Shown: in pieces, positions 7,038 to 15,010 of the stretch | Numbering within the stretch: position 1 is the first letter of the stretch | How the letters are laid out: every line of letters starts with the position of its first letter | Assembly: GCA_947626915.1 (NCBI GenBank) | Contig: CANQUA010000023.1 | Coordinates: 1-42,158 of the forward strand | Length of the DNA stretch: 42,158 bases | Direction of reading: 5' to 3' | Source of the DNA: an uncultured Lachnospiraceae bacterium | GTDB lineage: Bacteria > Bacillota > Clostridia > Lachnospirales > Lachnospiraceae | Made by a program: the position numbers and the translations under genes | The notes under the pieces: model-generated | Seen by the model: only the letters and a program-made list of their open reading frames with translations | What the model was told of the DNA's origin: nothing | Database searches by the model: none

Positions 7038-7082
7038 TACATAATTTAGATTCTGTTTTTCGGTCTGTTACAGAGCGCCGGA

Positions 7083-7297
7083 TGACCGCTGTCGATGACG
7101 ACCACCGGCTTCTGCCGGTCCTCCGGAGACGGCAGCGAGGCGGAAACGTTGGCAGCGTTATCCTGCCGGGAAGACGATGAGCCGGTGATGACGGCGGCCT
7201 GGCGGGACAGGCCATAGACCAAAGTCAGCATCAGGACGGCCATGATGGTTTCTGCCAGTTTGGCAGGCCGGGCGGTGAAAGCAGAAATGGATTTCAT
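7083..7297 (-). pseudogene. cwlD: cwlD-type amidase, N-terminal remnant
   Basis: ATG 7297 starts MKSISAFTARPAKLAETIMA, which includes one membrane segment (about residues 15-35), a low-complexity linker and VVVIDSGH, the strand and first zinc ligand of Amidase_3. After the histidine codon the frame leaves the family (PALCNRPKNRI-stop at 7046) because the inserted element begins. In copy 2 the domain resumes with GHGGFDPGK. The promoter region (7326-7354) remains, so a short membrane peptide could still be made. Confidence 0.85.
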
Positions 7298-7325
7298 GGG
7301 AACTCCGGAAGAGGACTTTATTGCC

Positions 7326-7354
7326 AGTATATCCCGAAAACGGAAAAATAAGAA
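7326..7354 (-). promoter_or_regulatory. Possible promoter of the broken cwlD
   Basis: On the minus strand TATACT (7326-7331) follows TTCTTA (7349-7354) with a 17-base spacer. The -35 box is weak. Confidence 0.4.
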
Positions 7355-7399
7355 CCGCTGACGGATAGAATCTTTTGAAAGGATATATGCGCAGCGCCG

Positions 7400-7490
7400 G
7401 TCCGTATTAAAATAGTCCGTATTAAAAATGATGAACTTTCCGTGAATCCGCCCGCTTTTGCTTTACAGATGGGACGCCGGGAAGTATAAT
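7400..7490 (+). promoter_or_regulatory. ywlC promoter and upstream 13-bp direct repeat
   Basis: TTTACA (7462-7467), a 17-base spacer and TATAAT (7485-7490) form a strong promoter 42 bases before the ywlC start. Upstream, GTCCGTATTAAAA occurs twice (7400-7412 and 7415-7427), a possible regulator site or a small duplication. Confidence 0.65.
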
Positions 7491-7531
7491 GGATGACATC
7501 GGGGTGAGTCTGACAAGAGGAATTGGATAAT

Positions 7532-8638
7532 ATGGACACGAAAGTGATAAAAATAAATCGGGACCGGCCGGAGGACAGATTACTGGAAGAAGCGGCGCAG
7601 ATCCTGCGGCAGGGCGGTCTGGTGGCGTTTCCGACGGAGACGGTATATGGGCTGGGCGCGAATGGCCTGAAGGAAGAAGCGGCGCGGAAGATCTACGCGG
7701 CGAAGGGGCGGCCTTCGGATAACCCGCTGATCCTGCATATTTCCCGCGGAGAGGAGATCGAGCCGCTGGTGACCGGTGTGCCGGAGACGGCGCGCAGGCT
7801 GATGGATGCGTTCTGGCCGGGGCCGCTGACGATGATCTTCCCCAAAAGCGGGATCGTACCCTATGGGACGACAGGCGGTCTGGAGACAGTGGCGGTTCGG
7901 ATGCCCAGCGATAAGATCGCGAACCGGCTGATCGCGCTGGCGGGCGTGCCGGTAGCTGCGCCCAGCGCCAATACATCCGGGCGGCCCAGCCCGACGGCGG
8001 CGGAACATGTGATGCAGGATATGGATGGGAAAATAGAAATGATCCTGGACGGCGGGCCGGTGGGAATCGGCGTGGAGTCTACGATCGTGGATGTGACCGG
8101 GCCTGTGCCGGTGCTGCTGCGGCCCGGGGCGGTCACCATGGAGATGCTGCGGGACGCGGTGGGCCGGGTGGAGATCGATCCGGCGATCACCGGGCCTGTG
8201 GCGGCGGATGTGAAGCCCAAAGCGCCCGGGATGAAATACCGTCACTATGCGCCGAAAGCCAGCCTGATCCTGGTGGAGGAACGGGCAGAGGCGGCGGGCA
8301 AGGTCACTCCGGCCGTCGTTTGCGAGATTAACCGCCTGGCCCGGCAGGGAGCTTCCGAGGGGCGGCGCGTCGGGATCCTTTGTACGGATGAGACGAAAGA
8401 CCGTTATTCCTGCGGCGTTGTCCGCAGCGCCGGCACACGGGAGCGGGAGGAAACCATTGCGCACAGCCTGTTCGCGGTGCTGCGGGAGTTTGACGATCTG
8501 GATGTGGATGTTATTTATTCAGAGAGTTTCGCCAGGGATCATCTGGGACAGGCGATCATGAACCGGCTGACGAAAGCGGCGGGGTATCAGGTGATTTATG
8601 CCGGAGAGAAAGGAGAGGAGCGGTATGCCGGAGAATAA
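7532..8638 (+). CDS. ywlC: Threonylcarbamoyl-AMP synthase (Sua5/YwlC)
   Basis: The product has 368 residues from ATG 7532; a TTG nine bases earlier sits too close to the AAGAGG site. The enzyme makes threonylcarbamoyl-AMP from threonine, bicarbonate and ATP, the first step of the t6A modification at position 37 of ANN-decoding tRNAs. The YrdC domain shows PTETVYGLGANG, KGRPSDNPLI, GVESTIVD and APSANTSGRPSPT in order; the extra C-terminal Sua5 domain (about residues 230-360) makes this the long form. It overlaps the dCMP deaminase gene by 14 bases and so heads an operon. Confidence 0.95.
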   Translation: MDTKVIKINRDRPEDRLLEEAAQILRQGGLVAFPTETVYGLGANGLKEEAARKIYAAKGRPSDNPLILHISRGEEIEPLVTGVPETARRLMDAFWPGPLTMIFPKSGIVPYGTTGGLETVAVRMPSDKIANRLIALAGVPVAAPSANTSGRPSPTAAEHVMQDMDGKIEMILDGGPVGIGVESTIVDVTGPVPVLLRPGAVTMEMLRDAVGRVEIDPAITGPVAADVKPKAPGMKYRHYAPKASLILVEERAEAAGKVTPAVVCEINRLARQGASEGRRVGILCTDETKDRYSCGVVRSAGTREREETIAHSLFAVLREFDDLDVDVIYSESFARDHLGQAIMNRLTKAAGYQVIYAGEKGEERYAGE

Positions 8639-9125
8639 GAAGCGGACGGATTACATTTCATGGGACGAATATTTTATGGGGGTGGCGGAATTGTCCGGGA
8701 AACGTTCCAAGGACCCCAGCACCCAGGTGGGCTGCTGTATCGTCAGCGCCGACAATAAGATTCTTTCCATGGGTTACAACGGATTTCCGATGGGCTGTTC
8801 GGACGACGAATTTCCCTGGAACAAGGAGCATTCAGAGGAAGATCCCTATAATGCCAAATATCTGTATGTGACCCACAGCGAGCTGAACGCGATCCTGAAT
8901 TACCGGGGAGGAAGTCTGGAGGGCAGCAAGCTTTACGTAACATTATTCCCCTGCAGCGAATGTGCCAAGGCGATCATTCAGGCGGGGATCAAGACCATTA
9001 TTTATGCGGATGATAAATATTCCGCGACTCCCGGCGTGCGGGCGTCCAAGCGGATGCTGAACGCGGCGGGCGTCCGGTATTATCAATATGAAGCGACAGG
9101 CCGGGTCGTGAAGATCCAGGTTTGA
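8625..9125 (+). CDS. dCMP deaminase (ComEB-like)
   Basis: The product has 166 residues from ATG 8625, with AGGAGAGGAG just upstream inside ywlC. The cytidine/deoxycytidylate deaminase fold shows zinc ligands and the catalytic glutamate in THSELNAILN and FPCSECAKAII, plus STQVGCCIV and GYNGFPMGC typical of dCMP deaminases. It converts dCMP to dUMP to feed thymidylate synthesis. Length and motif order are normal for the family. Confidence 0.92.
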   Translation: MPENKKRTDYISWDEYFMGVAELSGKRSKDPSTQVGCCIVSADNKILSMGYNGFPMGCSDDEFPWNKEHSEEDPYNAKYLYVTHSELNAILNYRGGSLEGSKLYVTLFPCSECAKAIIQAGIKTIIYADDKYSATPGVRASKRMLNAAGVRYYQYEATGRVVKIQV

Positions 9126-9170
9126 GAGGGGAAAGGTACGGAGCGCCCGGACGGCGCGCCGCGGGGTAGA

Positions 9171-9902
9171 ATGGAGAATGGTATGCTGCCGAATTCTTAT
9201 GTGGCTGTCGATATCGAAACCACCGGCCTGAATCCGAAAACGGATAAGATCATCGAGCTTGCGGCGGTGAAGGTGCTGGAGGGGCAGAACGTGGAGGAGA
9301 AAACGACGCTGGTGGATCCGAGACGGGAACTGCCGGAAGCGATATGCAGGCTGACGGGGATTCATGACGAGATGCTGAAAGATGCGCCGGATATCGGGCG
9401 GGTCATCGGGGAGTATGTGGATTTTTGCGAAGGACTGCCGCTTTTGGGACATAATATCCGGTTTGACCATAGTTTTTTGAAACGCGCCGCGGTCGATCAT
9501 GATCTGGTCTTTGATAAACAGGGGTATGATACGCTGAAGCTGTGCCGCAGGTTTATGCCCGGCGATCTGAGCAAAAGTCTGGGATCGGCCTGCGCGTATT
9601 ATCAGGTGCCGCTGGATACGGCGCATCGTGCGCTGGGGGACGCCAGAGCCGCTCACGCCTTGTATCAGGTCCTGGAGCAGCGGTACAAAGAGCAGGCGCC
9701 GGAGGCGTTTTCTCCCATTGATCTGACATACAGGACAAAAAAGGCGCAGCCGGCGACAAAAAGGCAAAAAGAAGTCTTGCAGGAATTGATAAAATATCAT
9801 AAAATAAAACTAACTGTGCAGATAGACGATCTATCCAGAAATGAAATTTCGAGATTGACGGATAGAATCATATCTCAGTACGGAAGAATAATAAAGAGGT
9901 GA
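9171..9902 (+). CDS. DEDDh 3'-5' exonuclease (PolC/epsilon-like domain protein)
   Basis: The product has 243 residues. The exonuclease motifs are FVAVDIETTGL-like (VAVDIETTG, residues about 11-19), GHNIRFDHSFL and HRALGDARAAHALY, giving the Asp-Glu-Asp-Asp and His of the DEDDh class. A basic C-terminal part (about residues 185-243) lacks a known domain and is predicted helical. It is a free-standing relative of the proofreading exonuclease, probably a DNA repair or RNA processing nuclease. Ribosome signals are weak at 9171; ATG 9183, with TGGAGA before it, is an alternative start. Confidence 0.85.
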   Translation: MENGMLPNSYVAVDIETTGLNPKTDKIIELAAVKVLEGQNVEEKTTLVDPRRELPEAICRLTGIHDEMLKDAPDIGRVIGEYVDFCEGLPLLGHNIRFDHSFLKRAAVDHDLVFDKQGYDTLKLCRRFMPGDLSKSLGSACAYYQVPLDTAHRALGDARAAHALYQVLEQRYKEQAPEAFSPIDLTYRTKKAQPATKRQKEVLQELIKYHKIKLTVQIDDLSRNEISRLTDRIISQYGRIIKR

Positions 9903-9907
9903 GTACG

Positions 9908-10018
9908 TTGTTTGATTTCAATAATAAAAAGACGAAAAAAATCGTTTCGTCGATCATCGTGATCTTGTTGGTTCTGGCGATGGTAGCGCCTATGGTGCTG
10001 GGGTCTCTGCGTTTCTGA
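9908..10018 (+). CDS. 36-residue single-pass membrane peptide
   Basis: TTG 9908 to TGA 10018 encodes 36 residues: a short basic head (FDFNNKKTKK) and one hydrophobic helix ending [15 protein letters not shown] lies about eight bases before the TTG, at the end of the exonuclease gene; a GTG at 9899 is too close to it. Peptides of this form often precede VanW-family genes in Lachnospiraceae, as here. Its job is unknown; it may be a membrane partner of a larger protein. Confidence 0.6.
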   Translation: MFDFNNKKTKKIVSSIIVILLVLAMVAPMVLGSLRF

Positions 10019-10057
10019 GACGGACGGTAAACGGAAGAAAAAAGATCGAGAGCTGCG

Positions 10058-11746
10058 GTGTTGAGAAAAGCGATGAAAAAAGCGGTGAGGATAACGGGGC
10101 TGGCCGCGATTTTGAGCGGCTTGCTGCTGTGTGTTCCGTCTGAGAGCCTGGCGGCGCTCCCGAAAGGGCTGTCTGTAGGCGGTCAGGAGCTGGGCGGGCT
10201 GGAACTGGAAGAGGCTCAGAAAAAGATTGAGGATTATGTGGCCGGGATGGCTGCGCAGACGGTGACCCTGCAGGTGGCCGGTTACGAGATTCAGACGACG
10301 GCCGCGGAGCTGGGCTTCAGCTGGAAGAACCCTGAGGCAGTGGCAGAGGCGACGGCAGGCTATGAGGAGGGCAACGTCATTGAGCGTTATATCCGGGAGA
10401 AAGACCTGGAGATGTCGCCGGTGGATGCGCCGCTGGAATTTGAGATCGACAGAGACGAGATCGACGAGTTCGTTAATAAGAAATGCCGGCCTCTGATCGG
10501 CGGTCCGGTGGACGGCAGCATTGAGCGGGCAGACGGCGAATTTGTCATAACGCCCTCGAAAGACGGGCTGGTCGTGAATCTGGAAGCGACGGCGAAACGT
10601 CTGGATCAGGCGCTGGAGAAGGGACTGACGGAGCCGGTCGAGGTGGAAGCGGTGGTAACGGTTTCCAGGCCCGAGATCACGACGGAGCTGCTCTCCACGA
10701 TCTAGGATGTGCTTGGGACCTATACGACGAATTATAATCCCGGCAATAAGAGCCGGCTGACCAATCTGGAGGTGGCGACCAGAAAAATCAACGGCGCGCT
10801 TCTGATGCCGGGGGAGATGCTTTCCGGATATGAATGTATGGCTCCGCTTACGGCCGAAAACGGTTATACGGACGGTCCCTCGATCGAAAACGGGCATATC
10901 GTGGATTCCATTGGCGGGGGCGTATGCCAGGTGACGAGCACGCTTTACAATGCGGCGCTTTTCGCGGAAATGGATATCACCCAGAGGCAGAATCATTCCA
11001 TGGTCGTGGCTTATGTGCCGCCGGCGATGGATTCGGCGATCGCGGGTACTTATAAAGATATCAAGATGGTCAATCCCTATGACACGCCGGTTTATATCGA
11101 GGGCGTGATGGAGAACGGCAAGCTGACCTTTACGATTTATGGGAAAGAGACGCGTCCGGAGAACCGCACGCTGAAGTTCGTGTCGGAAAGTCTGGGGACG
11201 ATTGAACTGCCGCCGGTTTACCAGGTTGACAATTCCCTGGCCCCCGGTCAGCAGGTGCTGGTTGATGCGGGCCACAGCGGACTGCGGGCGCGGCTGTGGA
11301 AATATGTGTACGAAGACGGGAAGCAGGTAGAAAAAACGATCCTTCATACGGATGAATACACTGCTACCGCGGCGGTCTATCGGATCGGGCCGCCGGAGAC
11401 CCCTGCGGTATCGACGGCTGCGGCGCCGGAGACGAGCGGGGAAACGGCTGGTCAGGGCGCAGAAACGCCGGACGAGTCTCAGGCCGCGGTCGGGACGGAT
11501 CAGAGCCAGCCGGAAAGCGCAGCCGGAGAAAGCCAGCCGCAGGAAGAGAGCGCGGCGGGTGCGGATCAGAGCCAGCCGGAAAGCGCAGCCGCGGAAGATC
11601 AGCCGCAGGAAGAGAGCGCGGCGGGGACGGACCAGAGTCAGTCGGAAAGCGCAGCTGCGGAAGATCAGCCGCAGGAAGAGAGCGCGTCCGGGGCAGATCA
11701 GAGCCAGCCGGAAAGCGCAGCCGCGGAAGATCGCGGTCAGGCATGA
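10058..11746 (+). pseudogene. VanW-family surface protein with an in-frame amber codon
   Basis: One frame codes a signal peptide (MKKAVRITGLAAILSG to SLA), a PG_binding_4-like region (about residues 35-210), then the VanW domain (LGTYTTNYN, NLEVATRKINGALLMPGE, GGGVCQVTSTLYNAAL, RQNHSMVVAYVPPAMD) and a long Ser/Gln/Glu tail. TAG at 10703-10705 interrupts it just before the VanW domain, where relatives usually have a Lys codon, so a single AAG-to-TAG change explains it. The frame is otherwise open for 563 codons. GTG 10709 could restart translation but has no ribosome site. The protein is exported and linked to the cell wall. Start is uncertain (GTG 10058 or ATG 10073). Confidence 0.85.
11498..11740 (+). 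repeat. 66-bp tandem repeats in the VanW-protein tail
   Basis: Nearly four units with a 66-bp period begin at 11498, 11564, 11630 and 11696. Each codes about 22 residues around DQSQPESAAAEDQPQEESAA. They form a flexible, acidic stalk of the type seen in wall-spanning proteins and are liable to change in copy number. Confidence 0.85.
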
Positions 11747-11771
11747 TTTTCGGGCAGCGAGGCCAATATCT

Positions 11772-12359
11772 ATGAGACGGATCGAACGGGAAAACAGGGG
11801 CGAGTTCCGGCCGGGGCAGGAACTGATCGCGGCCGGTTACGCCGGATTGGAGGGCTCCAGCCGGATCGCCCTGCTGCGGAGCGGGGAGCTGAGCCAATGG
11901 TTTTCGAAAGCTTTTATTGCGGAACAGCAGCAGGCGTACTCGGCGGCGGCTCCCGGAGCCTGTGACTGGAAAAAACTGGGCGTTTCGGAGTGGGAAGAAG
12001 CTGGAGAGGGCGGTGTCTATACCGCCCTTTGGACTCTCTCCGGGGCCCACGGACTGGGTTTCTCCGTAGATTTGCGGCGCATACCGGTGAAGCAGGGAAC
12101 GATCGAGATCTGTGAACGCTACGGACTGAACCCTTATCGGCTGCTTTCCGGCGGCTGTACGGTGCTGGCCGCGGATCACGGATTTCTGCTGACAGAACGG
12201 CTGCGGCAGCAGGGGATACAGGCCCGGGTCATCGGCTATGTGCGGCCGGATATTGTCCGGGAGGTAGTTTACGGAGAAATACGCGGTTTCATGGAACGGC
12301 CGCGGGAAGACGAATTCTATAAAATAGCAGGTCCCTATGATCGAAAGCAGGAGGAATGA
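11772..12359 (+). CDS. AIR-synthase-related (PurM/HypE C-domain-like) protein
   Basis: The product has 195 residues (MRRIERENRGEFRPGQELIA). GCGAGG nine bases upstream supports ATG 11772. The part around GLNPYRLLSGGCTVLAADHG and the final ARVIGYVRP resemble the C-terminal domain of AIR synthase-related proteins such as PurM and HypE, in which NPY/LLSSG forms part of the nucleotide site. The catalytic N-terminal half is lacking, so enzyme activity is doubtful. It precedes an Lrp regulator by four bases and may be part of that operon. Confidence 0.65.
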   Translation: MRRIERENRGEFRPGQELIAAGYAGLEGSSRIALLRSGELSQWFSKAFIAEQQQAYSAAAPGACDWKKLGVSEWEEAGEGGVYTALWTLSGAHGLGFSVDLRRIPVKQGTIEICERYGLNPYRLLSGGCTVLAADHGFLLTERLRQQGIQARVIGYVRPDIVREVVYGEIRGFMERPREDEFYKIAGPYDRKQEE

Positions 12360-12363
12360 GAAA

Positions 12364-12846
12364 ATGAGAGAAAAGATTTTAACGATACTGGAAAAGAACG
12401 CGCGGATCGATATCAGGGATCTGGCGATCTTGCTGGGCGAGAGCGAGGTGGCCGTGGCCAATGAGATTGCGCAGATGGAAAAAGAGCATATCATCTGCGG
12501 ATACCATACGCTGATCAACTGGGATAATACGTCCCAGGAAAAGGTGATGGCCCTGATCGAAGTGAAGGTGACGCCCCAGAGAGGCATGGGCTTTGATAAA
12601 ATTGCGGAGCGGATCTATCAGTACAACGAGGTCAATGCGGTTTACCTGATGTCCGGCGCCTATGATTTTACCGTATTTATCGAAGGCAAGACCATGAAAG
12701 AGGTCGCCTTGTTTGTATCCAGCAAGCTGTCGACGCTGGATTCCGTGCTGAGTACCGCGACGCATTTTGTATTGAAGAAATACAAGGACCATGGGACGGC
12801 GCTGGTGGAGGAAATTCATGACGAAAGGATGCTTGTGACTCCATGA
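12364..12846 (+). CDS. Lrp/AsnC-family transcriptional regulator
   Basis: The product has 160 residues from ATG 12364 with AGGAGG seven bases before. The N-terminal winged helix (KILTILEKNARIDIRDLAIL) and the C-terminal RAM ligand domain (VMALIEVKVTPQRGMGFDKI, YLMSGAYDFTVFIEGKTMKE) are typical. Members sense amino acids. The stop overlaps the next start (ATGA), which suggests it controls or balances the coupled aminotransferase. Confidence 0.92.
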   Translation: MREKILTILEKNARIDIRDLAILLGESEVAVANEIAQMEKEHIICGYHTLINWDNTSQEKVMALIEVKVTPQRGMGFDKIAERIYQYNEVNAVYLMSGAYDFTVFIEGKTMKEVALFVSSKLSTLDSVLSTATHFVLKKYKDHGTALVEEIHDERMLVTP

Positions 12847-14018
12847 GGAATCCATTATCAGAGACGATCGTGCAGATCGAGCCATCCGGCATCCGGAAAT
12901 TTTTTGATATTGTCAGCGAGATGAAAGACGCGATTTCCCTGGGCGTAGGCGAGCCGGATTTCGATACGCCGTGGCACGCCCGTGAAGAGGGGATCTATTC
13001 GCTGGAAAAAGGGCGGACCTTTTATACCTCCAACGCGGGTCTCAGGGATCTGCGCCAGGAGATCTGCAATTATCTTTACCGCAGGTGCGGGATGGTCTAC
13101 CGCCCGGAATCGGAGATCCTGGTGACGGTGGGAGGCAGCGAGGCCATTGATATTGCGCTGCGGGCCATGCTGGATCCCGGCGACGAGGTTTTGATCCCGC
13201 AGCCCTGCTTTGTTTCCTATGTTCCCTGTACGATCCTGGCGGGCGGGAAGCCGGTTCCGATTGAACTGGAAGAGAAGGATCAGTTTAAGCTGACGCCGGA
13301 AAAGCTGCTGGAGAAAATCACGGACCGGACGAAGATTTTGATTATGCCGTTTCCCAACAATCCCACCGGGGCCGTCATGCGCCGTAAGGACCTGGAACCG
13401 ATTGCGAAGATCGTTGAGGAGAAAGACCTGTTCGTCATTTCCGATGAAATTTATTGCGAATTGACTTACGGGGACGAGCGCCACGTGTCGATCGCGTCGC
13501 TTCCGGGCATGAAGGAGCGGACGGTTGTGATTAACGGTTTTTCCAAATCCTACGCCATGACCGGCTGGAGGCTGGGCTATGCGGCCGCGCCCCATGTGAT
13601 CCTGGAGCAAATGCTGAAGATCCATCAGTTTGCGATCATGTGCGCGCCGACCACCAGCCAGTATGCGGCGGTGGACGCTCTGAAAAACGGCGATTCCGAC
13701 GTGGAAATGATGCGGGAGTCTTATGACCAGCGCCGCCGTTATGTGCTGCACGCGTTTGCGGAGATGGGACTGGACTGTTTTGAGCCGCAGGGCGCTTTTT
13801 ACGCGTTTCCTAATATCCGGCGATTCGGCATGAGTTCCGAAGAGTTTGCCAATCGCTTCCTGCGGGAAGAAAAGGTGGCCGTGGTGCCGGGGACGGCCTT
13901 CGGGGCCTGCGGGGACGGGTTTTTGCGGGTTTCCTACGCTTCTTCCCTGAAAAATCTGAAAGAGGCCCTCGGGCGGATGGCAAAATTTGTAAGCCGGCTG
14001 GACGGGGAGAGAGCCTGA
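12843..14018 (+). CDS. PLP-dependent class I/II aminotransferase
   Basis: The product has 391 residues. Fold-type I motifs are present: VTVGGSEAIDIALRAM, MPFPNNPTGAV, ISDEIYCELTY and NGFSKSYAMTGWRLGY, with the Schiff-base Lys in FSKSY (about residue 235), and the carboxylate-binding Arg in LRVSYA. Closest in style to aspartate or aromatic aminotransferases (PatA-like). It is translationally coupled to the Lrp regulator, so amino-acid catabolism or balance is likely. The exact substrate cannot be told from sequence. Confidence 0.92.
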   Translation: MRNPLSETIVQIEPSGIRKFFDIVSEMKDAISLGVGEPDFDTPWHAREEGIYSLEKGRTFYTSNAGLRDLRQEICNYLYRRCGMVYRPESEILVTVGGSEAIDIALRAMLDPGDEVLIPQPCFVSYVPCTILAGGKPVPIELEEKDQFKLTPEKLLEKITDRTKILIMPFPNNPTGAVMRRKDLEPIAKIVEEKDLFVISDEIYCELTYGDERHVSIASLPGMKERTVVINGFSKSYAMTGWRLGYAAAPHVILEQMLKIHQFAIMCAPTTSQYAAVDALKNGDSDVEMMRESYDQRRRYVLHAFAEMGLDCFEPQGAFYAFPNIRRFGMSSEEFANRFLREEKVAVVPGTAFGACGDGFLRVSYASSLKNLKEALGRMAKFVSRLDGERA

Positions 14019-14053
14019 GCGCATCGCGGCAGCGGGAGGAGACGGTCTGAGGG

Positions 14054-14566
14054 ATGAATGTAGTGCTGCTGGAGCCGGAGATGCCGGCCAATACGGGAAA
14101 TATAGGGCGCACCTGCGTGGCGACAAATACCAGGCTTCATCTGATCCGGCCGCTGGGGTTCCGCCTCAATGAAAAAATGCTGAAACGCGCCGGCCTGGAT
14201 TATTGGGACAAACTGGACGTAACCGTTTATGATGATTACGAGGATTTTCTGGCCCGCAATCCCGGTGCGAAGCTCTACATGGCGACCACGAAAGCCCGCC
14301 GGGTCTACACGGAAGTCCGCTATGAGCCGGACTGTTACCTGATGTTCGGCAAAGAAAGCGCGGGTATTCCGGAAGAATTGCTGCTGGAGAATCAGGCCGG
14401 CTGCGTCCGCATTCCCATGTGGGGTGATATCCGTTCCCTGAACCTGTCGAACGCGGTGTCCATCGTCCTGTACGAGGCGCTCCGCCAGAATGGCTTTGAG
14501 AAAATGACGCTGCAGGGAAATCTGCACAGGCTTCAGTGGGCGGAAAGGCCGGGACAGGACAGCTGA
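14054..14566 (+). CDS. trmL: tRNA (cytidine/uridine-34 2'-O)-methyltransferase TrmL
   Basis: The product has 170 residues, the normal TrmL length without extra domains. SPOUT motifs are NVVLLEPEMPANTGNIGRTC (1), LMFGKESAGIPEEL (2) and RIPMWGDIRSLNLSNAVSIVLYEA-type motif 3 (trefoil knot, split here by its usual spacing). It methylates the wobble ribose of tRNA-Leu in known cases. It follows the aminotransferase by 35 bases and probably shares its transcript. Confidence 0.94.
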   Translation: MNVVLLEPEMPANTGNIGRTCVATNTRLHLIRPLGFRLNEKMLKRAGLDYWDKLDVTVYDDYEDFLARNPGAKLYMATTKARRVYTEVRYEPDCYLMFGKESAGIPEELLLENQAGCVRIPMWGDIRSLNLSNAVSIVLYEALRQNGFEKMTLQGNLHRLQWAERPGQDS

Positions 14567-14624
14567 ACGGTTACAAATTTTATAAATTTTCTCTTGCAAT
14601 TCAGTGGTAGAACGGGAATACATG

Positions 14625-14633
14625 TGGTATAAT
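14625..14633 (+). promoter_or_regulatory. Extended -10 promoter for rubredoxin
   Basis: TGGTATAAT gives an extended -10 box (TATAAT at 14628-14633). The -35 region is weak. The transcript would have a leader of about 120 bases before the rubredoxin ATG, in which I see no known riboswitch. Confidence 0.45.
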
Positions 14634-14762
14634 TTAGAGAAACAAATCCCCGGCGATTTGTCAGACGGCCTGCGGCGGCCCGGCGGAAGGGAGCGGCCGG
14701 ATGCAGGACGGTCATAAAATGAATCCCCTTAGAGCAGGGAAACGGAGAAAGGAGCAGTGATT

Positions 14763-14921
14763 ATGAAACGGTATGTGTGTTTAGTGTGCGGTTATGTGTA
14801 TGATCCGGAGGAAGGCGATCCGGAGAATGGCATCGAGCCCGGAACCGAGTTTGAGGATCTTCCGGAAGACTGGGTGTGCCCGATTTGCTATGTGGGTAAA
14901 GATCAGTTTGAAGAGGAATGA
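14763..14921 (+). CDS. Rubredoxin
   Basis: The product has 52 residues from ATG 14763, with AAGGAG nine bases upstream. The iron site is complete: [15 protein letters not shown] gives two cysteines (Cys6, Cys9) and [15 protein letters not shown] gives the other two. It carries single electrons in the cytoplasm, in anaerobes often to oxygen- or peroxide-reducing proteins. It stands alone, with its own promoter and terminator. Confidence 0.95.
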   Translation: MKRYVCLVCGYVYDPEEGDPENGIEPGTEFEDLPEDWVCPICYVGKDQFEEE

Positions 14922-14936
14922 TAAAATCGACCGAAT

Positions 14937-14996
14937 AACAGGCCCTGATACCGGGCGGCGATCATTTGCCGGCGGCTGTCAGGGCCTGTTGTTTTG
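14937..14996 (+). terminator. Terminator between rubredoxin and the convergent yhaN-like gene
   Basis: AACAGGCCCTGA (14937-14948) pairs perfectly with TCAGGGCCTGTT (14979-14990), followed by GTTTTG. The 30-base loop can itself pair (CCGGGCGG region). It may also stop the convergent gene. Confidence 0.75.
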
Positions 14997-15010
14997 ACAG
15001 AAAATCGTTT

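Larger units (their letters stand above)
2200..7082. mobile_element. 4.9-kb insertion in cwlD carrying ATPase, serine recombinase and relBE
   Basis: The insertion separates the two parts of the amidase gene. TGACC flanks it at 2195-2199 and 7083-7087, as a 5-bp target duplication would. The ends are GGGGGCTGCAACAGACCGGA (2201-2220) and, inverted, CTGTAACAGACCGAAAAA (7057-7074 region), so they form imperfect inverted repeats. Inside are an AAA/DUF4143 gene, a large serine recombinase, a 12-bp tandem repeat, a 58-residue ORF and relBE. I see no DDE transposase, and large serine recombinases do not normally make target duplications, so the recombinase may belong to a second element nested in the first. 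From 2221 to 2398 I see nothing recognisable. Confidence 0.55.

Noticed and set aside
10703-10705. Amber codon as evidence of a recoded genome or pyrrolysine
   Set aside because: Only one internal TAG was seen among some forty genes, it replaces a common lysine by one base change, and no downstream structure suggests recoding.
11498-11740. Regular 66-bp repeats as a CRISPR array
   Set aside because: The repeats run without unique spacers and code in frame for a protein stalk.
11352-11771. Arg-rich open frame running into the PurM-like gene
   Set aside because: It is the alternate frame of the Ser/Gln-rich repeat tail of the VanW protein; the Arg richness comes from the shifted 66-bp repeats. 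The gene starts at ATG 11772.
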